Below are positions 9,052 through 18,336 of a stretch of 64,000 nucleotides of DNA, one piece after another; positions within the stretch are counted from its first letter, which is position 1; each line of letters starts with the position of its first letter. Below the pieces are notes generated by a model. The model was not told the origin of the DNA. It saw nothing but the letters and a program-made list of their open reading frames with translations, and did not search any database. The stretch comes from JACCTH01 sp035281645 (GTDB taxonomy: Bacteria; Actinomycetota; Acidimicrobiia; Spongiisociales; ZC4RG35), in the NCBI GenBank assembly GCA_035281645.1, contig DATEDN010000099.1, positions 13,349-77,348 on the forward strand. The letters run 5' to 3'. A program made the translations under genes and the position numbers.

Positions 9052-11286
9052 TTAGAGGATGAAGTCGAGGAGTTCGACCGCTCCGCTCTTGGAAAGGGGC
9101 TCGTTGAGGTTGCCGCACTTGGGCGACTGCACGCAGGAGGGACATCCCGCAACACAGGGGCACTCGGCAATGGCTTCCCTGGTCGCCTGCCAGTGCTTCT
9201 GTCGTCGTTCGTAGGCGATAGGAGCGATTCCCGCTCCCCCGGGGTAGCCCTCGTGGATGAAAATCGTGGCGGTCCCGGTATCGGGATGCCAGTTGGTCGA
9301 GAGGCCGCCGAGATCCCAGCGGTCGCAGACGGCCATCAAGGGCAGCATCGCGATCCCCGCGTGCTCGGCTGCGTGCAAGGACCCAAGCAAGTCGCCTCGT
9401 AGGGTTCCGAGAAGCGGGTCGGGGATGGTCAGCCAGACCGCCGAGGTCGTCATCCGGTAGGAGGGAAGGTCGAGAGGGACGGTCTCCATGACCTCGCGGG
9501 TACGGATATGGCGCTTCTGATAAGCGACCACCTGATTCTCGACATCGACCATTCCGAGGTGGATGTGGACCCCCCGGGACCCGATCTGATTCCTGATCTC
9601 CATTTCGACGATTCCCAGGTCGGTCTCGGTTCGGGTCTGGGTGTAGTAGTCGACCGTGGCCGGCCGCACCCCGACCTCGCGCAGCTGATGGTCGACGGTT
9701 TCGACCAGAAAGGAATCACCCTGGTGTAGATAGATCGCCCCGGGGTGAGCGTCGCGGTTGACCCGCGCCTGGTCGAGGGTCCCGAGGAATTTGCCGTCGG
9801 CACTGATGGTGTAGGGGGAACCTCCGCTGGCGCGGAGATCGATCGATGGGGCGGGCTTCTGTCGCACCGCCCAGTGCAGTTTTCCGTCCTTCAGTTTCAA
9901 ATGCTCGCTTTGGACGAGGCTGTTGGCGACTTCCTCGGTGGCGGGACCGAGAAACTGCCGATCGTCGAGCTCAAGGGGCTTTTCATATGCCGCGCACGCC
10001 AGATGGGCGGCCGCCAGGAGAGGGTTGCTGGGGTTGACGACCACAGCCTCGGACGGTCTCTCAAACAGCTCCTGAGGATGACGCATTAGGTATTGGTCAA
10101 GGGCGTCGTCGCCCGCCACCAACACCACCAGGGAGCTCTGACCGCTGCGGCCGGCCCTTCCCGCCTGCTGGCGGAAGGCGGCCATGGTGCCCGGGAACGT
10201 GGTGATAACCGCCGCGTCAAGACCGCCGACGTCGATTCCCAACTCGAGGGCGTTGGTGGCGATGACGCCCGCCAGCTGCCCGCCGAAAAGCCGCGACTCG
10301 ACCAGGCGCCGTTGGGCCGGCGTGTAGCCCGCCCGATAGGGGGCGATCTCGGCGGCGAGCTCGGGAGGGAGGCGGCTCGCAGCCCACCGGTACATAAGCT
10401 CGGTGCTCTTGCGCCCCCGGGTGAAGGCGATCACTTTTCCGCCCTCCTTGACCAACTCGGCGAAGAGAGAGGTGGCGTCACCTAGGGCCGAACGGCGCAG
10501 ACCCAATTCGGGATCGATAAGCCCGGGATTCCAGAGTGCAAAGCTGCGCTCGCCGGCGGGCGAGTAGTCGCCTTCGATGACCTCGACGTCGAGCCCGGTC
10601 AACTGCTCGGCCAACTCGGCAGCATTGCCGATCGTGGCCGAGGCGAGGATCAGCGTGGGCGAAGCACCGTAATGCTCACAGATCCGCCGCAACCGGCGAA
10701 TGATGAAGGCTACGTGCGTCCCGAAGACTCCTCGGAGATGGTGCACTTCGTCGATGACGACATACGCCAGCCGGTGGAAGAAATCCGACCAGCCGTTATG
10801 GAAGGGAAGGATCCCGACGTGAAGCATGTCGGGATTGGTGAGGACGATATTGGTTCGGCGTCGGATTTGGGGCCGCTCCTCGGGAGGCGTGTCGCCGTCG
10901 TAGATGGCCACGCCAGCGAGGGGGACTTTGAAGGACCGCATCGACCGGGCCTGATCCTGAGCGAGGGCCTTGGTGGGGTAGATCAGGAGGGCCGTCGATT
11001 TGGGCTCGGTGATGATCCGTTCGAGGATTGGAATTTGAAAGGCCAGCGATTTGCCGCTGGCGGTGCCGAGAGAGAGCATCGTGTGACGCCCCGCTCTGAT
11101 CGCTTCGATGGCACGGGTTTGATGGAGATAGAGATTTTCTATCCCGCGTTCGCCGAGCCGGGTCTCGAGCAGCGGATCTAGGTCGACAGAGCCGAACCGA
11201 GCCTCGCGGGGCGGGATGGTGCGTCGATGCGAAAGCTCGTCTTCGTCGTCCCACCGCTTGAGGACGAGCTCTGGGTCCCAACCCAT
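9052..11286 (-). CDS. DEAD/DEAH-box helicase with C-terminal DUF1998 (MrfA/YprA-like)
   Basis: This 744-residue superfamily 2 helicase has motif I TASGKS, motif II DEVH, motif III SAT and motif VI QQAGRAGRSG in two RecA-like lobes. The C-terminal DUF1998 region ends in a Cys cluster (CPCVAGCPSCVQSPKCGN) that probably binds metal. Length and architecture match Bacillus subtilis MrfA (YprA), a 3'-5' helicase for repair of mitomycin-type DNA damage. MrfB, the exonuclease partner in Bacillus, is not seen here. The gene starts 7 bases after the ftsH stop on the same strand. The repair role is by homology only. Confidence 0.85.
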   Translation of the reverse strand: MGWDPELVLKRWDDEDELSHRRTIPPREARFGSVDLDPLLETRLGERGIENLYLHQTRAIEAIRAGRHTMLSLGTASGKSLAFQIPILERIITEPKSTALLIYPTKALAQDQARSMRSFKVPLAGVAIYDGDTPPEERPQIRRRTNIVLTNPDMLHVGILPFHNGWSDFFHRLAYVVIDEVHHLRGVFGTHVAFIIRRLRRICEHYGASPTLILASATIGNAAELAEQLTGLDVEVIEGDYSPAGERSFALWNPGLIDPELGLRRSALGDATSLFAELVKEGGKVIAFTRGRKSTELMYRWAASRLPPELAAEIAPYRAGYTPAQRRLVESRLFGGQLAGVIATNALELGIDVGGLDAAVITTFPGTMAAFRQQAGRAGRSGQSSLVVLVAGDDALDQYLMRHPQELFERPSEAVVVNPSNPLLAAAHLACAAYEKPLELDDRQFLGPATEEVANSLVQSEHLKLKDGKLHWAVRQKPAPSIDLRASGGSPYTISADGKFLGTLDQARVNRDAHPGAIYLHQGDSFLVETVDHQLREVGVRPATVDYYTQTRTETDLGIVEMEIRNQIGSRGVHIHLGMVDVENQVVAYQKRHIRTREVMETVPLDLPSYRMTTSAVWLTIPDPLLGTLRGDLLGSLHAAEHAGIAMLPLMAVCDRWDLGGLSTNWHPDTGTATIFIHEGYPGGAGIAPIAYERRQKHWQATREAIAECPCVAGCPSCVQSPKCGNLNEPLSKSGAVELLDFIL

Positions 11287-11293
11287 CGCAGGT

Positions 11294-13231
11294 TTAGCCT
11301 GATGCCGTTACTGCCTCGGAACGCTTGATCCCGGCAACCTCGTAGGCCTCGGCTTCGTCGAGGGTTTCCTTCTCCAACAGGGCCCCGGCAATGGCGTCAA
11401 GTTGCGAACGGTGCTCCTTGAGTACGGTCACGGCTCGCTGGTAGCAGTCATCGACGATGCGCCGCACCTCCTCGTCCATGAGCTCTTGAGTTCGCTCGCC
11501 TACCTCCGAAGCGAAGTACGGCTCGCGGTTCTCGTCGATCAGCGTGATCGGTCCGATGGCTTCGGACATCCCCCACTTGCCAACCATCGAACGGGCGATT
11601 CGGGTGACTTGCACGAGGTCGTTCTCAGCTCCGGTCGTGATCGTTCCAAAGACGACGTCCTCGGCGGCACGTCCTCCCAAGGCTCCGACGATCCGACCTT
11701 CCAGATAGTTGCGGTCATACGCGTAGCGGTCGGCGTCGGGGGACTGAAAGGTCACCCCGAGCGCACGGCCGCGGGGGATGATCGAGATCTTCCGCACGGG
11801 ATCGGCGCCCGGAAGAAGCATGCCCAACAGAGCATGGCCGGCTTCGTGGAAAGCGGTTCGCTCTTTCTCAGCCTCGCTCATCATTATTTGACGCTCGGTC
11901 CCGAGAACGATCTTCTCGAGAGCGTCGGCGAAGTCGGGCATCGTCACCTTCTCGTGATTCCGTCGAGCGGCCATCAACGCGGCTTCGTTGACCAGGTTGC
12001 GGAGGTCGGCTCCCACCATGCCCGGGGTCGAAGAAGCGATGGATGCCAGGTCGACATCCTCGGCCAAGGGGACATTCCGGGTGTGGACCTCGAGAATCAT
12101 GAGCCGCCCGCGTTGGTCGGGCGGGCTCACCGCCACATGCCGGTCGAATCGACCCGGCCGGAGCAGGGCGACGTCGAGAACCTCGGGCCGGTTGGTGGCG
12201 GCGATCACGATCACTCCTTCGGATCCAGTGAAGCCATCCATCTCGGTGAGGATCTGGTTGAGGGTTTGTTCGCGTTCGTCGTGGCCGCCGAGAGAGACGC
12301 TTCCGCCGCGGGTGCGGCCGATGGCGTCAAGCTCGTCGATGAAGATGATGGCGGGGGCGACCTTTTTGGCCTCATCAAATAGGTCCCGGACCCGACTCGC
12401 CCCAACACCGACCACCATCTCGATGAACTCGGAGGCCGAGATGGAGAAAAAGGGTACGTCGGCCTCCCCGGCCACGGCTCGGGCGAGAAGAGTCTTGCCG
12501 GTCCCTGGAGGCCCTGAGAGCAGCACCCCTTTGGGGATGGCACCTCCCAACCGTGTGTACTTACCCGGATTCTTGAGGAAGTCGACGATCTCCAAAAGTT
12601 CCGCCTTGGCATCGTCGATGCCGGCGACGTCATCAAAAGTAGTTCTTTGCGTCGAAGCTTCGAAGCGCTTGGCCCGGCTGCGACCGAGCCCGCCGATGCC
12701 GCCGAGCGCCGACCCGGCCCGCCTCCACATCGAAACGAAAAGCCAGAGCAGGAGGAGGGTCGGCCCGAACCCGAAAAGCAATTGCTGCCAGATGGGGCGC
12801 TGCTCGGGATCGACCGCCGAGATCTCGACGCCGTTCTCCCGAAGCGTCTCCACGAGCGAATCGTCCGCCCAGCTCGGTCGCACGGTCGAAAAGGCTTCGG
12901 CCATTTCTTCTGGGTTCTCGGGGTTGGCCTGCGCTTCCCGGAAAAGCCCTTCGATGCTGTCGCCCTGTGAAAAAACAGTTTCCACCTCGCCGTCCTCGAC
13001 CGCGTCGAGGAACTGGCTGTAGGAGAGCTCGATTTCGGCCCGAGCGAAGAAGAGCGAGGTGAGATACCAGTTCACCGCAAAGAGGACCAGGGCGATGATC
13101 AGCAGACGGCGGTTGGGGGGGCGGCGGAGAAGGTTGGGCTGCTCCTCCGGAGCAGGCTCAGGCTTCTTCACGCCCTCGACTTTCCAGCCTGGCGGCTTCT
13201 TTTCGGCTTGCGGTGTGGAGCGGCCGGTCAT
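11294..13231 (-). CDS. ftsH: ATP-dependent zinc metalloprotease FtsH, copy 1
   Basis: This 645-residue membrane protease has a Pro/Lys-rich cytoplasmic N-terminus of about 45 residues and two transmembrane helices (about 47-65 and 148-166) flanking a short external domain. The AAA ATPase domain (GPPGTGKTLLARA, Walker B IIFIDELD, SRH) is followed by the zinc site HEAGH in the peptidase domain. It degrades unfolded or short-lived membrane and cytoplasmic proteins as a hexamer. A second complete FtsH lies at 28331. This copy, next to the helicase rather than hpt/folE, is probably the paralogue. Divergent from polX. Confidence 0.95.
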   Translation of the reverse strand: MTGRSTPQAEKKPPGWKVEGVKKPEPAPEEQPNLLRRPPNRRLLIIALVLFAVNWYLTSLFFARAEIELSYSQFLDAVEDGEVETVFSQGDSIEGLFREAQANPENPEEMAEAFSTVRPSWADDSLVETLRENGVEISAVDPEQRPIWQQLLFGFGPTLLLLWLFVSMWRRAGSALGGIGGLGRSRAKRFEASTQRTTFDDVAGIDDAKAELLEIVDFLKNPGKYTRLGGAIPKGVLLSGPPGTGKTLLARAVAGEADVPFFSISASEFIEMVVGVGASRVRDLFDEAKKVAPAIIFIDELDAIGRTRGGSVSLGGHDEREQTLNQILTEMDGFTGSEGVIVIAATNRPEVLDVALLRPGRFDRHVAVSPPDQRGRLMILEVHTRNVPLAEDVDLASIASSTPGMVGADLRNLVNEAALMAARRNHEKVTMPDFADALEKIVLGTERQIMMSEAEKERTAFHEAGHALLGMLLPGADPVRKISIIPRGRALGVTFQSPDADRYAYDRNYLEGRIVGALGGRAAEDVVFGTITTGAENDLVQVTRIARSMVGKWGMSEAIGPITLIDENREPYFASEVGERTQELMDEEVRRIVDDCYQRAVTVLKEHRSQLDAIAGALLEKETLDEAEAYEVAGIKRSEAVTASG

Positions 13232-13290
13232 TCGGTGTCGGAATCGTACCGATCGCGCCCTTCTAGGGAACCGGGTCTAACTTCTCGACG

Positions 13291-15018
13291 GTGATCTCCA
13301 ATGGACGCATACTCGGGATGCTCGCCGAGATGGCGCGCTTGATCACGATCGACGAAGGCACCTCTCAGGCCTTCAAAGTGCGAGCGTATGAGAACGCTAT
13401 CCACGGCATCGAGGGCTACTCAGGCAATGTGGCCGAGCTGGATGCCAAGGCGATGGCAGGGATAAAGGGGGTCGGGCCATCCATTGCCGCTCGCATCGTC
13501 GAGTTCATCGAGACCGGCTCGGTGAAAAGACTCGACGAGTTGCGAAGCTCGTATCCGGCGGAGTTCGTCGAGTTGTTGAAGATCCCCGGCCTTGGCCCGA
13601 AGACCCTGAAAATGCTGCGAAGCGAGCTCGGCATCGGAAATCTCGACGACCTCAAAGCCGCCCTTGAGCGGGAGGCACTTCGGGCTTTGCCGGGCATGGG
13701 GAAAACCTCGGAGGAGAAGATCGCCCGGGCGATCGACCGGTTGGGACTTCACGGCAAGGATCGACGGACTCCGATCGCCGAGGCGTGGCCCGTGGCCACC
13801 TCATTGGCAACGGAGCTGGCCGCGATCGATGGGGTCACGGCGGCGGTCCCCGCTGGATCGCTGCGTCGCCTCGCTGAGACCATCGGAGATATCGACATCG
13901 TGGTGGCGGCGGGCGACGCCCAGCCAGTCATGGATGCAGTAGCGGGCCATTCCTTGGCGCAATCGGTGGTGGGAAGCGGGGAGAAGAAGACCTCGGTCAT
14001 AACTCGATCGGGTATGCAGATCGATGTTCGGGTCGTGTCCCCTTCTCAGCTCGGTGCGGCTCTTCTCTACTTCACGGGATCGAAAGCCCACAACATCTCA
14101 CTCCGCCAAAGAGCGATCGATCGAGGTTGGTTGCTCAACGAATATGGGCTCTTCGAGGGCGACACGGTCATCGCCGCAGAGACAGAAGAGGTGATCTACA
14201 AGTCCCTCGATCTCCCGCTACTCCCTCCTCCTATCCGCGAGAACAGTGGCGAGATCCAGGCTGCCGCCAAGGGCACTCTCCCCGCCCTCGTCCACTTCGA
14301 CCAGATCAAAGGGGACCTCCACTTCCACTCCGACCGGTCCGGCGATGGCCGCTCGACCCTGGAGGAGATGGTGGCCGCGGTCGCGGCTCGCGGTTATCAC
14401 TACCTGGCGATCACCGAGCACGGCGAAGATCTCGCCATCAACGGGTCGAGCCGGGAGCAGATGCTTGCTCACCGAGACCGGATCCGCAGTGTCGGTGAGC
14501 AGTACCCGGATATGACGTTGCTCTACGGATGCGAACTCAATATCGGTCCCACAGGTGGCCTCGACTACGACCTTGATTTCCGATTGCTCTTCGACTGGTG
14601 CGTGGCCTCGGTTCATTCCTCGTTCGACCTCCCCGCCCAGCAGCAGACCGCGCGTCTGTTGCGAGCCATGTCCGATCCAGCCGTGAACGTGATTGGACAT
14701 CTCACCGGTCGCTACATCGGCCGGCGACCGGGAATCGAGCTCGACCTGGACTCGGTGCTGGAGGGACTCGCCGTTTCGGGAGTGGCCCTGGAAGTCAACG
14801 GCGCCCTCGACCGTCTGGACGCGTCGGCTGAGACCATTCGCCGGGCGGTGGCCGCGGGGGTGAAGCTTGTCATCTCCACCGACTCCCACCACACCTCCGA
14901 CCTCCGTCGCATGGAGTTCGGGGTGGCGAACGCCCAAAGGGGCTGGGCCGCTTCAGCCGATGTCCTCAACACCCTCGACTCCCCGGCCTTCCTCGACTTC
15001 GCGAGGTCTCGCCGCTGA
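13291..15018 (+). CDS. polX: PolX-type DNA polymerase/3'-5' exonuclease with PHP domain
   Basis: This 575-residue family X polymerase contains N-terminal helix-hairpin-helix segments (GIKGVGPSIAARIVEF, IPGLGPKTLKML). The beta-type nucleotidyltransferase palm follows with the metal pair DIDIVVAAGD and a third acidic residue in IDVRVV. From about residue 340 a PHP domain carries the metal ligands (KGDLHFHSDRSGDG). The full set suggests gap-filling repair synthesis plus proofreading or AP-site processing, as in bacterial PolX. Start GTG 13291. A hairpin at 15020-15066 follows. Confidence 0.92.
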   Translation: MISNGRILGMLAEMARLITIDEGTSQAFKVRAYENAIHGIEGYSGNVAELDAKAMAGIKGVGPSIAARIVEFIETGSVKRLDELRSSYPAEFVELLKIPGLGPKTLKMLRSELGIGNLDDLKAALEREALRALPGMGKTSEEKIARAIDRLGLHGKDRRTPIAEAWPVATSLATELAAIDGVTAAVPAGSLRRLAETIGDIDIVVAAGDAQPVMDAVAGHSLAQSVVGSGEKKTSVITRSGMQIDVRVVSPSQLGAALLYFTGSKAHNISLRQRAIDRGWLLNEYGLFEGDTVIAAETEEVIYKSLDLPLLPPPIRENSGEIQAAAKGTLPALVHFDQIKGDLHFHSDRSGDGRSTLEEMVAAVAARGYHYLAITEHGEDLAINGSSREQMLAHRDRIRSVGEQYPDMTLLYGCELNIGPTGGLDYDLDFRLLFDWCVASVHSSFDLPAQQQTARLLRAMSDPAVNVIGHLTGRYIGRRPGIELDLDSVLEGLAVSGVALEVNGALDRLDASAETIRRAVAAGVKLVISTDSHHTSDLRRMEFGVANAQRGWAASADVLNTLDSPAFLDFARSRR

Positions 15019-15019
15019 G

Positions 15020-15066
15020 CTTCTTGCGTAGAATCGCGCCCCAAATCGGGGGGGTTGTTACGCAAG
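15020..15066. repeat. Intergenic inverted repeat, possible polX terminator
   Basis: CTTGCGTA (15023-15030) pairs with TACGCAAG (15059-15066). Inside it CCCC (15039-15042) pairs with GGGG (15048-15051) across AAATC. The element fills the whole 49-bp gap between polX and the LCP gene. CTTCTTGCGTA (15020-15030) is identical to the start of the palindrome at 56851-56902. It could be a terminator, a small dispersed palindrome, or a structure masking the start of the next gene. Confidence 0.5.
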
Positions 15067-15067
15067 T

Positions 15068-16231
15068 ATGAGATGGTCTGTAGTCGCGCTCGTTTTCTTC
15101 CTCGCCTGTAGCCCGGCGGTGACAGAGACGGTGACGCCCCCTTCTCCACCACCGTCCACTACGGTCACGTCTGCTACCACCGCCACCACCGAAGCCGCCC
15201 CCCGGCCGACGCCTCTCCGAGGGGGAGGGACCACGTGGCGTCAGGCGGTGGCCAACGTCTACGGACGAGCCTGTGACGGCGATCGGTCGCTTGTCCCTCC
15301 CGAGATGAAGGACTGGGCGATGGCTGACGAGTGTCCTCTCGATGGCACGGCCTCGAGCGCCATGATCGCGGGAACCACCGTTGCGGTGGCCGCACTCGGA
15401 AACGATGTGATCTACGGCTTCGACCAGGGGAGCGGGTTCCAAATCGTCGCCGCCCGGGTGCCATCGTTGGAGGGTGCCTATTACGGACCGCTTCCCAAAA
15501 CTGTGGCCGTGATCGGCTCCGATGCCCGGCCCGGGGAGGAGGCCAGCATTTCCCGGGCCGACAGCATCCATATCTTCGGCCTCGATGGCAAGGGACGAGG
15601 GGCGATCGTCGGAGTACCACGCGACTCTTGGGTCGACTACGCCGGCGGAGGAAGAGGGAAGATCAACGGGTCACTATCCCTCGGGGGGCCAGAGCTGTTT
15701 CTCCAGACCTTGGCCAACGTCACCGGACTCAACTATGACGGCTACCTGCTCACCGGATTCGAGGGCTTCCAGGAGTTGTGGGGAAACGTCCTCGGCGGAG
15801 CCAACCTGGAGCTGGCCTCAGCTCTCGTTGACCGCTCTTCCGGGGCCAACTTCAGCCCCGGGTTTCAGTATTTCAACGGTCCCCAGGCGCTCTCTTTTGC
15901 CCGCGCCCGGAAGAACCTCTCCGGAGGCGACCTGCAAAGGTCATTGCACGGCGGAATGCTGTTGCAGGGTGCCCTCAGCGCGGTGCAGCACCTCGGACCG
16001 CTGGCGCTCCCGTCCATGATGCAACGAGGTTGGCCGTGGTTGGTTACCGATCTCACCGCCGGGGAGATCCTCGCCGTGGCCGCCGTCGCTGTTGACACTC
16101 CCCTTCCCGCCGTCGCCAACGCGGTGGCGCCGGGACGAATCGGCACTGCCGGCGCCGCCTCGGTGGTCTACCTCACCCCAGGTGCGGGCGAGATGTTCGG
16201 GGATCTCGTCGACGGATCTCTCGGCCCTTGA
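15068..16231 (+). CDS. LCP (LytR-CpsA-Psr) family lipoprotein
   Basis: This 387-residue exported protein has a short lipoprotein signal (FFLAC, Cys14), then a Thr/Pro-rich linker and an LCP domain from about residue 140. LCP enzymes transfer lipid-linked glycopolymers to peptidoglycan on the outer face of the membrane. Family features include VIGSDAR, the pyrophosphate-binding ADSIHIF and GVPRDSW segments, GKINGSLSLGG, and ALSFARARK with conserved Arg residues. About 70 residues between the linker and the LCP domain are unrecognised. No clear Shine-Dalgarno is seen, and a hairpin abuts the ATG. The histidine phosphatase gene follows with no gap. Confidence 0.82.
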   Translation: MRWSVVALVFFLACSPAVTETVTPPSPPPSTTVTSATTATTEAAPRPTPLRGGGTTWRQAVANVYGRACDGDRSLVPPEMKDWAMADECPLDGTASSAMIAGTTVAVAALGNDVIYGFDQGSGFQIVAARVPSLEGAYYGPLPKTVAVIGSDARPGEEASISRADSIHIFGLDGKGRGAIVGVPRDSWVDYAGGGRGKINGSLSLGGPELFLQTLANVTGLNYDGYLLTGFEGFQELWGNVLGGANLELASALVDRSSGANFSPGFQYFNGPQALSFARARKNLSGGDLQRSLHGGMLLQGALSAVQHLGPLALPSMMQRGWPWLVTDLTAGEILAVAAVAVDTPLPAVANAVAPGRIGTAGAASVVYLTPGAGEMFGDLVDGSLGP

Positions 16232-16233
16232 CG

Positions 16234-17061
16234 ATGGGCTCTGGTCGAGAGTTGATCACCGGCAAGACCGTGTCCGCCGACGACCTGTCGGCGATGATGT
16301 CTGCATTCTTCGGCGACCGGATCCCGCCGGTGACCGCTCTCGCCGACGAGGGCTCTTCAACCCGCTTGATCAAGCTCGGCGGCCGGGAACGACTCGTCAC
16401 CTTCAATGACACGACGCGACTTGGTCGGCGCCCCCGGGCGCTAGAGGCCGCCCTCGCTGGGGGCTTGCCGGTGGTCGCCTTGATTCGCCACGGTCGCACC
16501 GCCGCCAACCTGGCCGGGCGGTGGCAGGGCAGTATGGATGACGTCCTGGATGAGATCGGTGAGAAGCAAGCAGCCGCTCTCCTCGGTTGGTACGGCGGCT
16601 TGGAATCGGTCTGGACCTCACCGGCGCGGCGGGCCGCCGCCACCGCGGCCGCACTCCATTCCCAGCCGAGCCATCACCCCGACTTGGTGGAGCTCAATTT
16701 CGGCAAGTGGGAGGGTCTCACCACCGAAGAGATCCGGGCGACCGGAGGGCTCTTTGATCAGATCTTCGTCGATGGAAGCGACCACCCCCGAGGGGAAACC
16801 GGAGAGACCTGGGCCCTTCTCGAACGGCGTATGCGCAAGGCGCTCGTGGAGATCGAACCGGCTGGAGGCAAGATCACCGGAGTTGTCACCCATGGAGCCG
16901 CAATCCGAGCAGTAATCACCTCTCTGACCGGGAGCGGATGGCGGGGTGCCGCCAACATTCTGACCCCCGCCAACACATCGGTAACCCATTTGGTGATGGG
17001 CGATACACCAACGGTGATCGACTACGGGCTGGCACCCCACCTGGACGATTCGCTGCAATGA
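16234..17061 (+). CDS. Histidine phosphatase family protein with extra N-terminal domain
   Basis: This 275-residue protein has a phosphoglycerate-mutase-like phosphatase domain from about residue 79. The RHG motif is LIRHGRTAANL (85-87) and the second catalytic His is in VVTHGAAIRA. The first ~75 residues (ITGKTVSADDLSAMMSAFF..) are an extension I cannot assign. The start could also be the TTG at 16228, which overlaps the LCP stop. Its stop overlaps the methyltransferase ATG. It probably dephosphorylates a small metabolite or glycopolymer precursor; the substrate is not predictable. Confidence 0.8.
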   Translation: MGSGRELITGKTVSADDLSAMMSAFFGDRIPPVTALADEGSSTRLIKLGGRERLVTFNDTTRLGRRPRALEAALAGGLPVVALIRHGRTAANLAGRWQGSMDDVLDEIGEKQAAALLGWYGGLESVWTSPARRAAATAAALHSQPSHHPDLVELNFGKWEGLTTEEIRATGGLFDQIFVDGSDHPRGETGETWALLERRMRKALVEIEPAGGKITGVVTHGAAIRAVITSLTGSGWRGAANILTPANTSVTHLVMGDTPTVIDYGLAPHLDDSLQ

Positions 17062-17651
17062 CGCGTTATGACTCGCGTCGCTATGCGCTCATCAATCGCT
17101 GGAACCCCCGCAACTTCGAGATCATCCGCGATTGGGTCAAACCAAAGCCCGGTGATCGAATCCTCGACGTCGGATGCGGTAGGGGGCACCTGGTGAATGC
17201 TTTGCGATCGGTAGGTGTCGATGCTGAGGGCATCGATCTCAACCCCAACGCAGCAGAGGTGGCGATGGTGTCACAGGTCAAGACCATGTCGGCGACCTCG
17301 CTCGACTACGAAGATGGATACTTCGATGCCATCGTCTCCTTCCACGCCGTTGAACACATCCCTGATGTCAAAGCGGCACTGGGGGAGATGGCGCGAGTGG
17401 TACGTCCCGGCGGCAAGGTGTTGCTGATCTATCCAGCCGAGCCGGTGCGGGGCTTGTTTGCAGTTCCAACGGCAGTGATTCTTCATGGCAACCCACTCAA
17501 GGCTCGTCAAGTCCACGTCCACAAGCTCAATCCCGGCCGGGTGGAGACCTTGCTTTGGGGAGTCGGTCTGACTCCGCTTCGATCACAACGTCGTCTTTGG
17601 CCCTCACCCGAATACGCCACCCTGTCCGAGAAGCCTGGAGCAGCCGGTTAA
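17058..17651 (+). CDS. Class I SAM-dependent methyltransferase
   Basis: This 197-residue methyltransferase has motif I ILDVGCGRGHL near residues 35-45, acidic motif II (GIDLNPNA), the post-I segment YFDAIVSFHAVEHI and motif VPGGKVLLIYP. It resembles UbiE/glycosyl-linked methyltransferases of the Methyltransf_11 type. The ATG overlaps the phosphatase stop (ATGA), so longer upstream in-frame starts are unlikely. It is read in one operon with LCP, phosphatase and the IspD-like cytidylyltransferase, which suggests a cell-envelope role. The acceptor is unknown. Confidence 0.85.
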   Translation: MTRYDSRRYALINRWNPRNFEIIRDWVKPKPGDRILDVGCGRGHLVNALRSVGVDAEGIDLNPNAAEVAMVSQVKTMSATSLDYEDGYFDAIVSFHAVEHIPDVKAALGEMARVVRPGGKVLLIYPAEPVRGLFAVPTAVILHGNPLKARQVHVHKLNPGRVETLLWGVGLTPLRSQRRLWPSPEYATLSEKPGAAG

Positions 17652-18336
17652 CGCGCTAGTAGTTCTCGCCGGTGGAAGCGGTGCCCGTGCCGGCAGTTCT
17701 GACAGCAACAAGGTCTACGCGGAGGTGAACGGTAGGCCCCTCCTCTGGTACCCATTGCAGGCGGCCGCCCACTTCCGCGAGACCACCAGGATCGTCGTCG
17801 TGACCCGCCCGCAGGATGAACACCTGGCATCCGCCTTGGCGGCCGAATTCCCGAACCCACCACGGTTGGTCCACGGAGGACCGACTCGCCATGCCAGCGA
17901 ACGACAGGGAATCGAAGCTGCCCTTGAAGAGGTTGGGGGCGACGCGTTGATCGGGATCCACGACGGAGCGCGGCCATTTCTGACCGTCGACCTCTGGCAA
18001 GCCTGTACGAACGTGGCTACTGCCCACGGAGGAGCTGTCCCAACTCTGGATGCGGGCCCTCTCTACCGCCTCAAAAGTGGTGCCTTGTCACCTTTGCAAC
18101 ATGGGGTCCGCAAAGCTCAGACCCCACAGGTCTTTAGGGCTGGAGCATTGGTACGAGCCTTTCAGCGGTCAACGGGGGTGACACCTGATACGGCGGAGAC
18201 AGTCATGCGCCACGGCGACCTCCAAATCGCGGCCGTCCCCGGCGACCGGCGCAACATCAAGGTGACCTATCCGGGCGATCTCGATCGAGCGTGCCAGCTC
18301 GCCGAATCGTGGAGCGAAGGGCGATGGCTAATTTGA
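17635..18336 (+). CDS. ispD: IspD-like 4-diphosphocytidyl-2-C-methyl-D-erythritol synthase (start unresolved)
   Basis: The protein joins CTP to 2-C-methyl-erythritol 4-phosphate in the MEP isoprenoid pathway. It has the nucleotide-binding start NALVVLAGGSGARAG with the conserved Lys in SNKVYAEVNGRP, then IHDGARPF, KAQTPQVF and GDRRNIKVTYPGDL. No ATG, GTG or TTG lies between the in-frame stop at 17569 and the GTG at 17725. That GTG would remove the essential CTP loop. A CTG at 17635 gives 233 residues, the family's usual length; GTT at 17647 sits where the start is expected. A non-canonical start or a base error is likely. Given the envelope context a TarI-type sugar cytidylyltransferase is possible, but the only ispF in the window needs an IspD partner. 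Confidence 0.75.
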   Translation: MEQPVNALVVLAGGSGARAGSSDSNKVYAEVNGRPLLWYPLQAAAHFRETTRIVVVTRPQDEHLASALAAEFPNPPRLVHGGPTRHASERQGIEAALEEVGGDALIGIHDGARPFLTVDLWQACTNVATAHGGAVPTLDAGPLYRLKSGALSPLQHGVRKAQTPQVFRAGALVRAFQRSTGVTPDTAETVMRHGDLQIAAVPGDRRNIKVTYPGDLDRACQLAESWSEGRWLI

